Source: Chitinophagales bacterium | GTDB taxonomy: Bacteria; Bacteroidota; Bacteroidia; Chitinophagales; UBA2359 | Assembly: GCA_020636475.1 (NCBI GenBank) | Contig: JACJXU010000002.1 | Location: 149,501 to 213,500 of the forward strand | Reading direction: 5' to 3' | Length of the DNA stretch: 64,000 nt | Part shown: in pieces, positions 17,400 through 25,093 of the stretch | Position numbering within the stretch: position 1 is the stretch's first letter | Layout of the letters: every line of letters starts with the position of its first letter | The notes under the pieces: generated by a model | The model's input: the letters and a program-made list of their open reading frames with translations, nothing else | Told to the model about the DNA's origin: nothing | Database searches by the model: none | Position numbers and translations under genes: made by a program

Positions 17400-17416
17400 A
17401 GTTGAATGTAAAACCT
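17376..17416. repeat. Two 20-bp direct repeats over the start of the HTH gene
   Basis: CAAAGTTGAATGTAAAACCT occurs at 17376-17395 and 17397-17416, period 21. On the minus strand each contains CAACTTTG, one base away from the TAnnTTTG promoter element, so this may be a duplicated promoter or operator. It also makes the true start of the HTH gene uncertain. Confidence 0.5.
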
Positions 17417-17560
17417 TAAAAATTAAACAAATATACCGGAAAAATTACCTCAACCGACCCATAGTATCATGCCAAGGGCGATAGTCTGAACTTGTGCCGA
17501 TAGATTGAGAGATGAACTGGCGCGTAAGAGCGTTTGCGCAAAGCTGTGAAATAGTTTGTG

Positions 17561-18349
17561 TTACCAATAATACAGTGTAAAATCTTCTTTGGCAATATTT
17601 TTCCGAAAAAACACCAATCCCATGCGATACAAGTCTATGCTAATGCTCACTTCGGGGCGCGCTTTTATCGCTTCCCACGCCTGTTCCATTTCCGCCGACC
17701 AGTGAATATCGTCAAAAATGAAAACCGTATCTTCGTGTACTTTGGGCAAGCATTGCTCGAAATACCGCAAGGTCGGTTCTAAGCGATGGTTTCCGTCAAA
17801 AAACACCCAATCCAACTGTGGTAGCGTGGCTATGGCTTTGGGCAAAAGTATTTCAAAAGTGCCTTGCCAGCACTGCAAATGGTTTAGGTACATTTTCGAG
17901 AAAGTGCTTTGTGCTTGCTGCGCTAAGGCTTCGCTTCCTTCTATGCTTATCATCGGGTAGCGGGTATCGTGCATAAATTGGTACAAACTGCCAATTCCCA
18001 AAGAGGTGCCCAATTCCAAACGATATTTCGATTGCATAAACAAGCCCAACCGAAATAACAATTTTCCGTAAGAAGTCGGCAATGCTGCGCGCTTGCAAAT
18101 ATCTTTGATGCGCAAGTCCGTTTGCTTGTTTTGCCTACTGCCTGCGCCAAAGTCTTTTATGGCAAGCGTTTTCGGGTTGTCGAGGTATAGTTTGCGCACA
18201 TAAGCAATGGCATCGAAGGCGTAGTATTTTCGTTTGTCGTAGAGTACCTCTTGGCAAATTTGATACACAAAAGGCGAGTGAATATACAAATGGGTTTTTC
18301 CGCGCAATACGTATTTAAGTGCCGATTTGAAGGAAGTCATTTTGTGCAA
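17561..18349 (-). CDS. Class I SAM-dependent methyltransferase
   Basis: The 262-residue protein has a Rossmann-type methyltransferase core: LELGTSLGIGSLY is motif I, ISIEGSEALAQQAQSTF is motif II, and DWVFFDGNHRLEPTLRYFEQC with TVFIFDDIHWS follow. These resemble O-methyltransferase-like proteins that are widespread and uncharacterised in Bacteroidota. An alternative start is the Met four codons in (MTSFKSALKYVLRG). It follows gcvT by 4 bases on the same strand, so the two are almost certainly one operon. The substrate is unknown. Confidence 0.85.
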   Translation of the reverse strand: MHKMTSFKSALKYVLRGKTHLYIHSPFVYQICQEVLYDKRKYYAFDAIAYVRKLYLDNPKTLAIKDFGAGSRQNKQTDLRIKDICKRAALPTSYGKLLFRLGLFMQSKYRLELGTSLGIGSLYQFMHDTRYPMISIEGSEALAQQAQSTFSKMYLNHLQCWQGTFEILLPKAIATLPQLDWVFFDGNHRLEPTLRYFEQCLPKVHEDTVFIFDDIHWSAEMEQAWEAIKARPEVSISIDLYRMGLVFFRKNIAKEDFTLYYW

Positions 18350-18353
18350 ATGA

Positions 18354-19421
18354 TTAAATAAAAGGCAACTTTACAATACGCGCCGGAATGGGTTTATTTC
18401 TTATGTCAATAAAAATTTCATGGTCCAAAAACGCCTCATCAAGGGCAACAAATCCTAAGCCAATACCTTGATTGAGTACCGGAGAAATGCTGCCGGAACT
18501 TACTTCTCCTATTATTGCACCTTTTTTGTTGAGAATATTGTATCCTTGTCGCGGAATACCTTGTTGTGTGAGGGTAAAACCACATAAAATTCGCTCGAAT
18601 CCGGCTTGTTTTTGCGCCAACATAGGTTCTTTTCCCAAAAAATAGTTTTTTGCCCGCACAATCCAGCCCAAGCCCGCCGCAATAGGATTGGTGGTGTCGC
18701 TCAGTTCGTGTCCATACAAGCAATAACCCATTTCCAAGCGCAAAGTATCGCGTGCGCCCAAGCCTGCGGGTTTTATACCTTGCTGGCTGATAGCTTCCCA
18801 AATGGCGGGACCGTCTTTTTCATTAAAATAAATTTCAAAACCACCTGCGCCGGTGTAGCCGGTAGCCGAAATAATCACATTTTCGATGCCCGCAAAAGTG
18901 CCTACTACAAAATGATAGTAAGGAATGTCGGCAAGATTTACGGAGGTAAGTGTTTGCAGCAATTCGGCAACTTTAGGACCTTGTACCGCCAGCAAGCCCC
19001 ATTGGTCGGATTGGTTGTGTACGTTGGCATCAAAGCGGTTTTGTTGGAGAATATGTTGGAGGTCTTTTTCGATATTGGCGGCATTTACTACCAGCAAATA
19101 CTTATTTTCTGCCAGACAATATACCAGCAGGTCGTCCACGGCACCACCTTGTTCGTTGCTGAGGCAGGAGTATTGTACTCTTCCGGGAAAAAGTTTTTCT
19201 ACATCATTGGTGGTAAGCCATTGCACTAAGTCTTTGGCTTGCGGACCCTCAATAACAAACTCGCCCATGTGCGAAACATCAAACATTCCGGCATTGGTTC
19301 TTACCATCATGTGCTCGTCTTGAATACGCTGGTACATAATGGGCATTTCAAAGCCTGCAAATTCACTCATTTTTGCTCCTGCGGCAATATGATAGTCGTA
19401 AAAACACGTTTTTTGCGCCAT
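18354..19421 (-). CDS. gcvT: Aminomethyltransferase, glycine cleavage T protein
   Basis: 355 residues, the normal length for GcvT. The product transfers the methylene group from the lipoyl H protein to tetrahydrofolate in glycine cleavage, releasing ammonia. Recognisable blocks are FAGFEMPIMYQRI near the start, NAGMFDVSHMGEF, LLAVQGPKV, SATGYTGAGGFEIYF and LGARDTLRLEMGYCLYGHEL in the folate-binding domain. GEVSSGSISPVLNQGIGLGFV lies in the C-terminal barrel. gcvH and gcvP are not adjacent. The SAM methyltransferase gene follows after 4 bases. Confidence 0.95.
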   Translation of the reverse strand: MAQKTCFYDYHIAAGAKMSEFAGFEMPIMYQRIQDEHMMVRTNAGMFDVSHMGEFVIEGPQAKDLVQWLTTNDVEKLFPGRVQYSCLSNEQGGAVDDLLVYCLAENKYLLVVNAANIEKDLQHILQQNRFDANVHNQSDQWGLLAVQGPKVAELLQTLTSVNLADIPYYHFVVGTFAGIENVIISATGYTGAGGFEIYFNEKDGPAIWEAISQQGIKPAGLGARDTLRLEMGYCLYGHELSDTTNPIAAGLGWIVRAKNYFLGKEPMLAQKQAGFERILCGFTLTQQGIPRQGYNILNKKGAIIGEVSSGSISPVLNQGIGLGFVALDEAFLDHEIFIDIRNKPIPARIVKLPFI

Positions 19422-19670
19422 ATTTTTTTGCGGCTAAGATACAGTTTTTCTTTCTTTTGAAAAGAAGCAAAAATTGGCTACGGATGTTTCAAATAGCCGT
19501 TTTCTTTTTTCTAATACGCAAATTACTTTGTATTAGTTAGTGAAATACTTTGCGCAACTTAGTGCAACAAAAAGAACACAAAGTTTCGCACCATGACGAA
19601 GCATCATTTTCTATAACTTTGCCAAAGAATAGCAATAATTTATATCGGCTTTCTTTTGCTCAAATATTCG

Positions 19671-20480
19671 TTAATCTTCCTTATTTACGTTGTGGTGTTT
19701 TACGGCTTCTTCGTCTTTAACCACATAAGGAATTTTTTGCAAAATATATTCCAACGCAGTAATCCGTGCATCGGTTTTTCTATTGGCTTTTATAATTTTC
19801 CATTTAACAGATTTTGCGGTGCGTTCAAACATTTTTTCTTTGTAAAAGGTATAAGCGTCCCAGAGTTCAAGGGCTTTGGAGTCCACAGCACTGTATTTCC
19901 ATTTTTTCAAAGGGTCGTTTATTATTTCTTTAAAACGTTTTTCTTGCTCTTTTTTACTAATGGAAAAATACATTTTTAACAAATAAATGCCGGAATCGAG
20001 CATCATTTTTTCAAATTCATTTACCTGACTCATAAAAATTTCGTACTGTTCTTGGGTACAAAAACCATTTACAGGCTCTACAATAGCACGATTGTACCAG
20101 CTACGGTCGAAAAAAACGATTTCGCCTTTTTGGGGCAAATGATTTACGTAGCGTTGAAAATACCATTGTCCTATTTCAATTTCATCGGGTTTGGGCAGTG
20201 CTACAACTTTGTATTCGCGCGGGTTGAGGTGTTCGGTAATTCTGCGAATAGCTCCTCCTTTTCCGGCAGCGTCTCTCCCTTCAAAAATAATCACTACTTT
20301 TTTCCCTTCCGCTACTACCCATTTCTGAAGTTTAAGCAATTCCTCTTGTAGTTTTTCCATACGTTTTTCATATTTCACGTATTTAATGGTTTTTTTTACA
20401 TCTATTTTATCCTCTAAAAGCAGCCCTTCCAAGCCTCTTTTAGAGTTGATGAGGTTGAGTTCTTTTTCTGATAATTCCAT
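19671..20480 (-). CDS. ppk2: Polyphosphate kinase 2 family protein (second of a tandem pair)
   Basis: 269 residues. It has the PPK2 P-loop FEGRDAAGKGG, the lid-type ITEHLNPREYKVVALPKP, Walker B-like FFDRSWYNRA and the C-terminal KWKIIKANRKTDARI. Single-domain PPK2 enzymes transfer phosphate between polyphosphate and nucleotides, usually charging NDP to NTP (class I) or AMP to ADP. The subclass is not decided here. It lies 48 bases downstream of a second ppk2 gene on the same strand. Confidence 0.93.
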   Translation of the reverse strand: MELSEKELNLINSKRGLEGLLLEDKIDVKKTIKYVKYEKRMEKLQEELLKLQKWVVAEGKKVVIIFEGRDAAGKGGAIRRITEHLNPREYKVVALPKPDEIEIGQWYFQRYVNHLPQKGEIVFFDRSWYNRAIVEPVNGFCTQEQYEIFMSQVNEFEKMMLDSGIYLLKMYFSISKKEQEKRFKEIINDPLKKWKYSAVDSKALELWDAYTFYKEKMFERTAKSVKWKIIKANRKTDARITALEYILQKIPYVVKDEEAVKHHNVNKED

Positions 20481-20528
20481 TGTAATATTAAATCTGTTTT
20501 ATTTTGATAAAAATGGCTTTAGTTGGTT

Positions 20529-21386
20529 TTATGCGTCAATTTGGGTTATTAGTCTAAAATATCGCTGTACTACGTTGGGGTCGGGCATAATATTTTCGGC
20601 GTTTGTGCCTTTTCCATCGTAGCTAAATTGCGACAACAAATATTTTATACTTTCTAAGCGCGCTCTTTTTTTGTTATTCGATTTTACAATAATCCATGGG
20701 CTAAATGCATGGTGGGTACGCGAAAACATTTGGTCTTTGTAATAAGTAAACTGCTCCCAAAGTTCTTGTCCTTTTTCATCAACGGGGCTATATTTCCACT
20801 TTTTTAAGGGGTTGTCCAAGCGACTCTCGAAACGATTGAGTTGGTCGTCTTTGGAAACAGAAAACCAAAACTTGATAATTTTTGTGCCTGACTCGTAGAG
20901 CATATGTTCAAACTCGGGCACCTGTACCATAAAACGCTCGTACTGCACTTGGTCGCAAAAACCCATCACGGGTTCTACCACAGCGCGATTGTACCAACTA
21001 CGGTCGAAAAAGACCAGTTCTCCGGCATTGGGCAATTCTTTGATGTAGCGATTGAAATACCATTGATTCCGCTCAATTTCGGTAGGTTTGTTCAGGGCTA
21101 CTATGCGCATAGCGCGCGGATTAAGATGTTCTGCAAATCTTCTAATAGTTCCTCCTTTTCCCGAAGCATCTCTGCCTTCAAACAATACCGCCACTTTTTT
21201 CCCGTTGGTTTGAATCCACTTTTGTAAGTCCACCAACTCTGCTTGCAACAATCGCAGTTCTTCTTCGTAGGCATAATTGGCGAGTACTTTTTTAAACATA
21301 GGATTCTCGTCTTGATGGGTGCTAAGAAAATCTAATAAGTCGTTTTTTTTGCTAATATCCGTTAAGGTTTTTTCTGTGATATACAT
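20529..21386 (-). CDS. ppk2: Polyphosphate kinase 2 family protein (first of a tandem pair)
   Basis: Starts at ATG 21386 (MYITEKTLTDISKKND); an upstream in-frame ATG at 21407 adds only MQINYFI. About 285 residues. The P-loop FEGRDASGKGG, lid FAEHLNPRAMRIVALNKP, FFDRSWYNRAVVEPVMGFCD and KWKYSPVDEKGQELWEQFTYYKDQMF are shared with the neighbour at 19671-20480. The two are clear paralogs from an old duplication. The WFSVSKDDQLNRFESR block is typical of the enzymes that phosphorylate NDPs. The pair probably forms an operon for polyphosphate-linked nucleotide or energy balance. Confidence 0.93.
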   Translation of the reverse strand: MYITEKTLTDISKKNDLLDFLSTHQDENPMFKKVLANYAYEEELRLLQAELVDLQKWIQTNGKKVAVLFEGRDASGKGGTIRRFAEHLNPRAMRIVALNKPTEIERNQWYFNRYIKELPNAGELVFFDRSWYNRAVVEPVMGFCDQVQYERFMVQVPEFEHMLYESGTKIIKFWFSVSKDDQLNRFESRLDNPLKKWKYSPVDEKGQELWEQFTYYKDQMFSRTHHAFSPWIIVKSNNKKRARLESIKYLLSQFSYDGKGTNAENIMPDPNVVQRYFRLITQIDA

Positions 21387-21407
21387 GATAAAATAATTTA
21401 TTTGCAC

Positions 21408-21704
21408 TAAATTTTTAGATTACCGTAAATTTAAAATATCTGTCAATTCTTTCTTATAATTTATATGGTCAATAGATAAAAAGTACCGCAAAATAAAATT
21501 TTATACTTGTTTATTGGGTATAGAAAGTATGCTGCTGTATTTTGTGCTGTTTTAGGTATTGGTATGATTTTTATTTATGCGCGCAAAAAGAAATTTCACC
21601 TAAAGTTTTAGTTAAAAAATGTAAATTATTTCTAAATATTAAATTAAGGCATTACTTTTAGTACCATAAAATTAAAGTTTGCACTACATTATAAGCACCA
21701 AAAT
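21408..21704. other. Spacer between divergent ppk2 and hypothetical gene
   Basis: AT-rich. The only coding-like trace is a short plus-strand frame, TTG 21507 to TAG 21609-21611, reading a membrane helix and a basic tail (AAVFCAVLGIGMIFIYARKKK). It has no ATG and is weak, either a tiny membrane protein or a gene remnant. Confidence 0.3.
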
Positions 21705-22391
21705 ATGTCCTTGTCCTTGCCTAAAAAATTGTCGCCCTTGATGCTGATTATTCTGTGTGGCATAGGTGTGTGCATTATTTTGCTGTGCGATTGCCACAAA
21801 ATTCCTTTTCTACACGAAAAAATTGCCGACCGCTCGTGGTCATTTTTAGATGGCAAAATTGAAATTTACGCCGACTTGTATGCCGCCAATGCTGAGGACG
21901 AAACTTTCAGTAATTGGGTTATTTACCACAACGATGTGAAGGAGTTTTCGGACAATAAAGGCTTTTACCTGATTACCGCCAACGGCAAATTTCCGATGGT
22001 ACGCGCTTTGGAAGATGATTTTGTGGAAATACTCCTTGCCATTCGCTACGAAGAAGGCGACAAGGTGCTGCAACTTATTACCAACGGAAAAATTCTCCGC
22101 CGCGAAGATATGTTGCCGCTTTTTAATACATGGGAAGACCTCGACGATGACAATATTCCCGAGTTTGCTACGTATCAGACAGACGAAGTGCCGTATTGTC
22201 TTTCCTGCGATTCGGTGTACTATAATCCACTAAAAATTTATGAATTATCGAAAGATGGTATTGTGTTCGACAAAGAAGCTACCCGGCTCTGGATTGAGCA
22301 ATATTACGGCTGTTTTGAAGGATTTAATCCCCGCAATGATATTTTGGTACAGCTACAAAAACCTGTTTCCCATTCGGTGAAAAAGGATTAA
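21705..22391 (+). CDS. Hypothetical exported or membrane-anchored protein
   Basis: 228 residues that I do not recognise. A hydrophobic N-terminal segment (LMLIILCGIGVCIILLCDC) could be a signal anchor, or a lipoprotein signal with Cys in LLCDC. The rest is acidic and soluble. It contains LPLFNTWEDLDDDNIPEFATYQTDEVPYC, an acidic Asp-rich loop as seen in proteins that describe a 'value of a property' (VCBS-like calcium loops), and several cysteines. It stands alone between the ppk2 pair and the DUF4349 gene, both on the other strand. The function is unknown. Confidence 0.7.
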   Translation: MSLSLPKKLSPLMLIILCGIGVCIILLCDCHKIPFLHEKIADRSWSFLDGKIEIYADLYAANAEDETFSNWVIYHNDVKEFSDNKGFYLITANGKFPMVRALEDDFVEILLAIRYEEGDKVLQLITNGKILRREDMLPLFNTWEDLDDDNIPEFATYQTDEVPYCLSCDSVYYNPLKIYELSKDGIVFDKEATRLWIEQYYGCFEGFNPRNDILVQLQKPVSHSVKKD

Positions 22392-22404
22392 TGGCTTCTT
22401 GTGT

Positions 22405-23211
22405 TTATGAATTTTTGCGATTGCGATAGACCAAAAATCCGAACAAAGCAAGAATAAACAATAAAAATGGCCAAATATTGGCAAGCAAAATGAAAAACCA
22501 AATAAGATTGTTCCAACCATTTACAAATCCGCGTTTAAATTTCTGCACAAATGCCGGACTATTGGGCATTATTTTATAAAAACTAAGATGCAGCGTAGTA
22601 TAAGAAACGCGGTTGTCTAAGTATTTAAGTCGCCCTTCGTACGATTCTATATCGGCGCGGAGTTCGCCAATTTGGCGTTCTATTTCCAACATATCGCTTA
22701 CGGAGTTCGCTTTTTTGAGCAATTCTAAGTAGCGACTTTCGAGTTCTTTTTTCGTTTTGAGGCGTGCGGCTACGTCCAAATAATTTTCGGTGACATCGGT
22801 AACTTGAATGTCTTTGCTGTCCAAATTGCCCACACCCTGAAGCACGTCTGCGAGAAAAGCATCGAAGTTTTCGGCGGGAATACGAATTTGCATATTGTTG
22901 GTAATGCGCGTGCCGCCGTTGTAGGTTTGGTCGGACGCTACATAAGCCTTGTATTTGCTTACGGCAGCAGCCACTATTTCGCGGCGTTGTTGCATATCGT
23001 TGGTTTCAAAGGTGATGTTGCCCTCTTTTACCAGTTTGCGTTCCAAATCAGTTCCGTCTGCTTCGGCATCGGTTGCGGCTGGTTCGTAGGACTCTTCCAT
23101 TGCAACGGGTGCAGCCTCAGTAGCATCGAACTGCGACTCGCTGCCCGAACAACCCAAAAGATTATAAATAAAACTAAAAATAAAAATGGCGTGAAGGTGG
23201 AGGTAGCGCAT
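22405..23211 (-). CDS. DUF4349 domain lipoprotein with C-terminal membrane helix
   Basis: Starts at ATG 23211, giving the lipoprotein signal MRYLHLHAIFIFSFIYNLLGC; an upstream in-frame ATG at 23253 is less likely. The DUF4349 region covers VKEGNITFETNDMQQRREIV, the MQIRIPAENFDAFL block, VTDVTENYLDVAARLKTKKELE, a coiled-coil stretch (ELESRYLELLKKANSVSDMLEIERQIGELR) and NRVSYTTLHLSFY. The C-terminus has a long hydrophobic helix and a basic RNRKNS tail. The family occurs as envelope proteins of unknown function. Being both lipid-anchored and membrane-spanning is usual for it. Confidence 0.9.
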   Translation of the reverse strand: MRYLHLHAIFIFSFIYNLLGCSGSESQFDATEAAPVAMEESYEPAATDAEADGTDLERKLVKEGNITFETNDMQQRREIVAAAVSKYKAYVASDQTYNGGTRITNNMQIRIPAENFDAFLADVLQGVGNLDSKDIQVTDVTENYLDVAARLKTKKELESRYLELLKKANSVSDMLEIERQIGELRADIESYEGRLKYLDNRVSYTTLHLSFYKIMPNSPAFVQKFKRGFVNGWNNLIWFFILLANIWPFLLFILALFGFLVYRNRKNS

Positions 23212-23387
23212 GATGGTTTTGATTTTTTTTTGTAAAGTAACGCAAAAATGCAAAATGAAGTATAAATTGTTTTGGGGCGTAACTGTCGTGTATTTAATTT
23301 TGATAGAGTGCTTGGTTTTTTAGAATATCCTTGCTGAAATTTTTTAGTTAGTCATAAGCACTTATGAACAAAATATCTGTAAAAAAT

Positions 23388-23418
23388 TTTGCTTAAGTAC
23401 CAATATTTGGTATATTTG
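23388..23418 (+). promoter_or_regulatory. parDE promoter with embedded palindromic operator
   Basis: TTTG (23388-23391), exactly 19 bases, then TATATTTG (23411-23418) is a full match to the Bacteroidota promoter pattern. Between and overlapping them, TACCAATATTTGGTA (23398-23412) is a perfect inverted repeat, 6-base arms with a 3-base spacer. A ribbon-helix-helix antitoxin dimer bound there would block RNA polymerase. Transcription should begin near 23425, ten bases before the ATG. Confidence 0.65.
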
Positions 23419-23434
23419 AATCAAAATTAAAATT

Positions 23435-23686
23435 ATGGCTAAGAATACTTCGATATTATTGGGAGATTATTTTGACGATTTCATAAATCGACAAATTAAA
23501 AGCGGTAAATTTTCTTCGGCAAGTGAGGTCGTGAGAGCGGCTTTGAGAATGTTTGAATTTGAAGAATCTAAAAAAACGGAACTAATAGGGGAATTAAAAA
23601 AAGGTGAAAAATCAGGTTTTATGAAAGATTTTAATCGAGAAAACTTCCGTAAAGAGCTTCATCTCAAATACGCTACCGAAAAATGA
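23435..23686 (+). CDS. parD: Type II antitoxin, ParD family
   Basis: 83 residues. The N-terminal half is a ribbon-helix-helix DNA-binding domain: MAKNTSILLGDYFDDFINRQIKSGKFSSASEVVRAALRMFE is the ParD/CopG signature. The C-terminal half is charged and should wrap the toxin. It overlaps the toxin gene by 4 bases (ATGA), the usual coupling. The palindrome inside its promoter (23398-23412) is a candidate autoregulation site. Known ParD proteins neutralise ParE by direct binding and repress their own operon. Confidence 0.93.
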   Translation: MAKNTSILLGDYFDDFINRQIKSGKFSSASEVVRAALRMFEFEESKKTELIGELKKGEKSGFMKDFNRENFRKELHLKYATEK

Positions 23687-23985
23687 AATACAAAATAAGC
23701 AGTGAAGCAAAAAATGACATTGAAAAAATTTGGCTTTACACATTTGAAAATTGGTCAATGGAACAAGCTGACCGATATTTTGATTTGATAATGGACGAAA
23801 TTGAATATATTGCGGAAAACCCAAATTCCGGAAAAGATTTTAGCAATATTAGAAAAGGATATTTAAGAACTCAAGTAAAATCTCATTTTATTTTTTATAA
23901 AATAAATCAAAAACGAAATGAAATAGAAATAATCAGAGTTTTACACCAAAGAATGGATATTGAAAACAAACTTGGCGATGAGTAA
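23683..23985 (+). CDS. parE: Type II toxin, ParE/RelE superfamily
   Basis: 100 residues with the ParE/RelE fold pattern: YKISSEAKNDIEKIWLYTFENWSMEQADRYFDLI, IAENPNSGKDFSNIRKGYLRTQVKSHFIFYKI and EIEIIRVLHQRMDIE at the end. The last block (IRVLHxRMD) is typical of ParE toxins, which inhibit gyrase; an mRNA-cleaving RelE activity is the alternative. It directly follows parD in a standard operon. The gene appears complete and has no inactivating change. Confidence 0.92.
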   Translation: MKYKISSEAKNDIEKIWLYTFENWSMEQADRYFDLIMDEIEYIAENPNSGKDFSNIRKGYLRTQVKSHFIFYKINQKRNEIEIIRVLHQRMDIENKLGDE

Positions 23986-23997
23986 AAATTAAACCCC

Positions 23998-25002
23998 TCA
24001 AAACACCAACTTCGCCACTTTCCCTTTCGGTCCTACCAAAACAAGCGAATGAGCATCTAATGGAGCGATAGCATGAAAAGCATCATCGGAAAAGTGTGTC
24101 CAGTGCTGTCCGCCGTCTGTGCTATAATCAATGCCCGAAGTACCACAAGCCACCACAATATTTTCATTCAAAAAAGCTACGCCACTTTTATATCCTTCAG
24201 CATTTTGCTGCGGAAGGGCAAAATCAAACCTCCGGCGTTTTTCATTCCACCGAAACAGTACCATATTCCCTTCCGACAGCTTCGGTTCATTAAAATCGCC
24301 GCCTACCACAATACCTTTTTGTTGCTCCGCCAAATAGTCAAAACCATTCGCACCAGTCGTTTCTTTGCCTTGTACCAAAGGCAATTTCTGCGCCTTTGTC
24401 TTCCCTTTGTAGCGATACAAAAGTCGTGCTGTTTTTCCACCCGAAACAACGATAAAATCTTGTTCGCCAAGAGCCTTAATATTGCTGCCCGAAGCGGCAA
24501 AAAAAGCCTCTCCTTCACGCATTTCCAAGCCGGAATGTGTGTTTAGTTGCCAGATATTATCTTTGTTTTCCAACAAATAAAACTGCTTTTTATCCACTGC
24601 ATCGCCTATGGCTACGCAGTGCTGTGCATTGCAGTCGAGCGCATCTAAAAAAGCTTTTTCGCGCGTGTCGGTATATGCGGTTTGAAACGTTTCGCCACCA
24701 TCGGAAGTAACAATTATTTCGGCAGCTTGCGTAATTGCCATCACCCAAGCCGCTTTTTCCGAAGTAGCTTCAATATCCCGAAACTCATTTTGTTGGTAGT
24801 TGGGCAAGTAGTACCAAGCAAATGTTTGTCCGCCGTTCGTAGTTTTGCCTATCACGCCTTTGGAGCCAGCCAGCCAAAAAATGTTTTCATCTACTACCGA
24901 AATTCCCCGAAAGGAAATAGAGTCTTGGACTTGATTTAGTAGCACCAATTTCTGTGCAGAAAGCGAAATTGTACTAAAAAAAATGAGGATAAAAAGTTTC
25001 AT
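23998..25002 (-). CDS. Secreted Ycf48/BNR-type beta-propeller protein
   Basis: 334 residues with a signal peptide (MKLFILIFFSTISLSAQ). The mature part is a repeat protein of the sialidase/photosystem-stability (Ycf48) type. Blocks such as WLAGSKGVIGKTTNGGQTF, IIVTSDGGETF and IDYSTDGGQHWTHF have the Asp-box pattern S/T-x-D-G-G-x-x-W/F, spaced one blade apart, and end with VLVGPKGKVAKLVF. Such proteins bind rather than cut. It has no sorting domain and lies convergent with parDE. The role is unknown. Confidence 0.8.
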   Translation of the reverse strand: MKLFILIFFSTISLSAQKLVLLNQVQDSISFRGISVVDENIFWLAGSKGVIGKTTNGGQTFAWYYLPNYQQNEFRDIEATSEKAAWVMAITQAAEIIVTSDGGETFQTAYTDTREKAFLDALDCNAQHCVAIGDAVDKKQFYLLENKDNIWQLNTHSGLEMREGEAFFAASGSNIKALGEQDFIVVSGGKTARLLYRYKGKTKAQKLPLVQGKETTGANGFDYLAEQQKGIVVGGDFNEPKLSEGNMVLFRWNEKRRRFDFALPQQNAEGYKSGVAFLNENIVVACGTSGIDYSTDGGQHWTHFSDDAFHAIAPLDAHSLVLVGPKGKVAKLVF

Positions 25003-25037
25003 AGGGTAAAAGTAAGCGAAAATTAGAAAAGTATAAG

Positions 25038-25068
25038 TTTATGGTGTGCGTATATTCGCTTATCTTTG
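25038..25068 (+). promoter_or_regulatory. Promoter of the multiheme cytochrome gene
   Basis: TATCTTTG at 25061-25068 matches TAnnTTTG. TTTA at 25038-25041 lies exactly 19 bases upstream, one base off TTTG. Transcription should start near 25075, shortly before the TTG start codon at 25094. Confidence 0.5.
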
Positions 25069-25093
25069 AAACAAAACAAAAACAGCATCTTTT

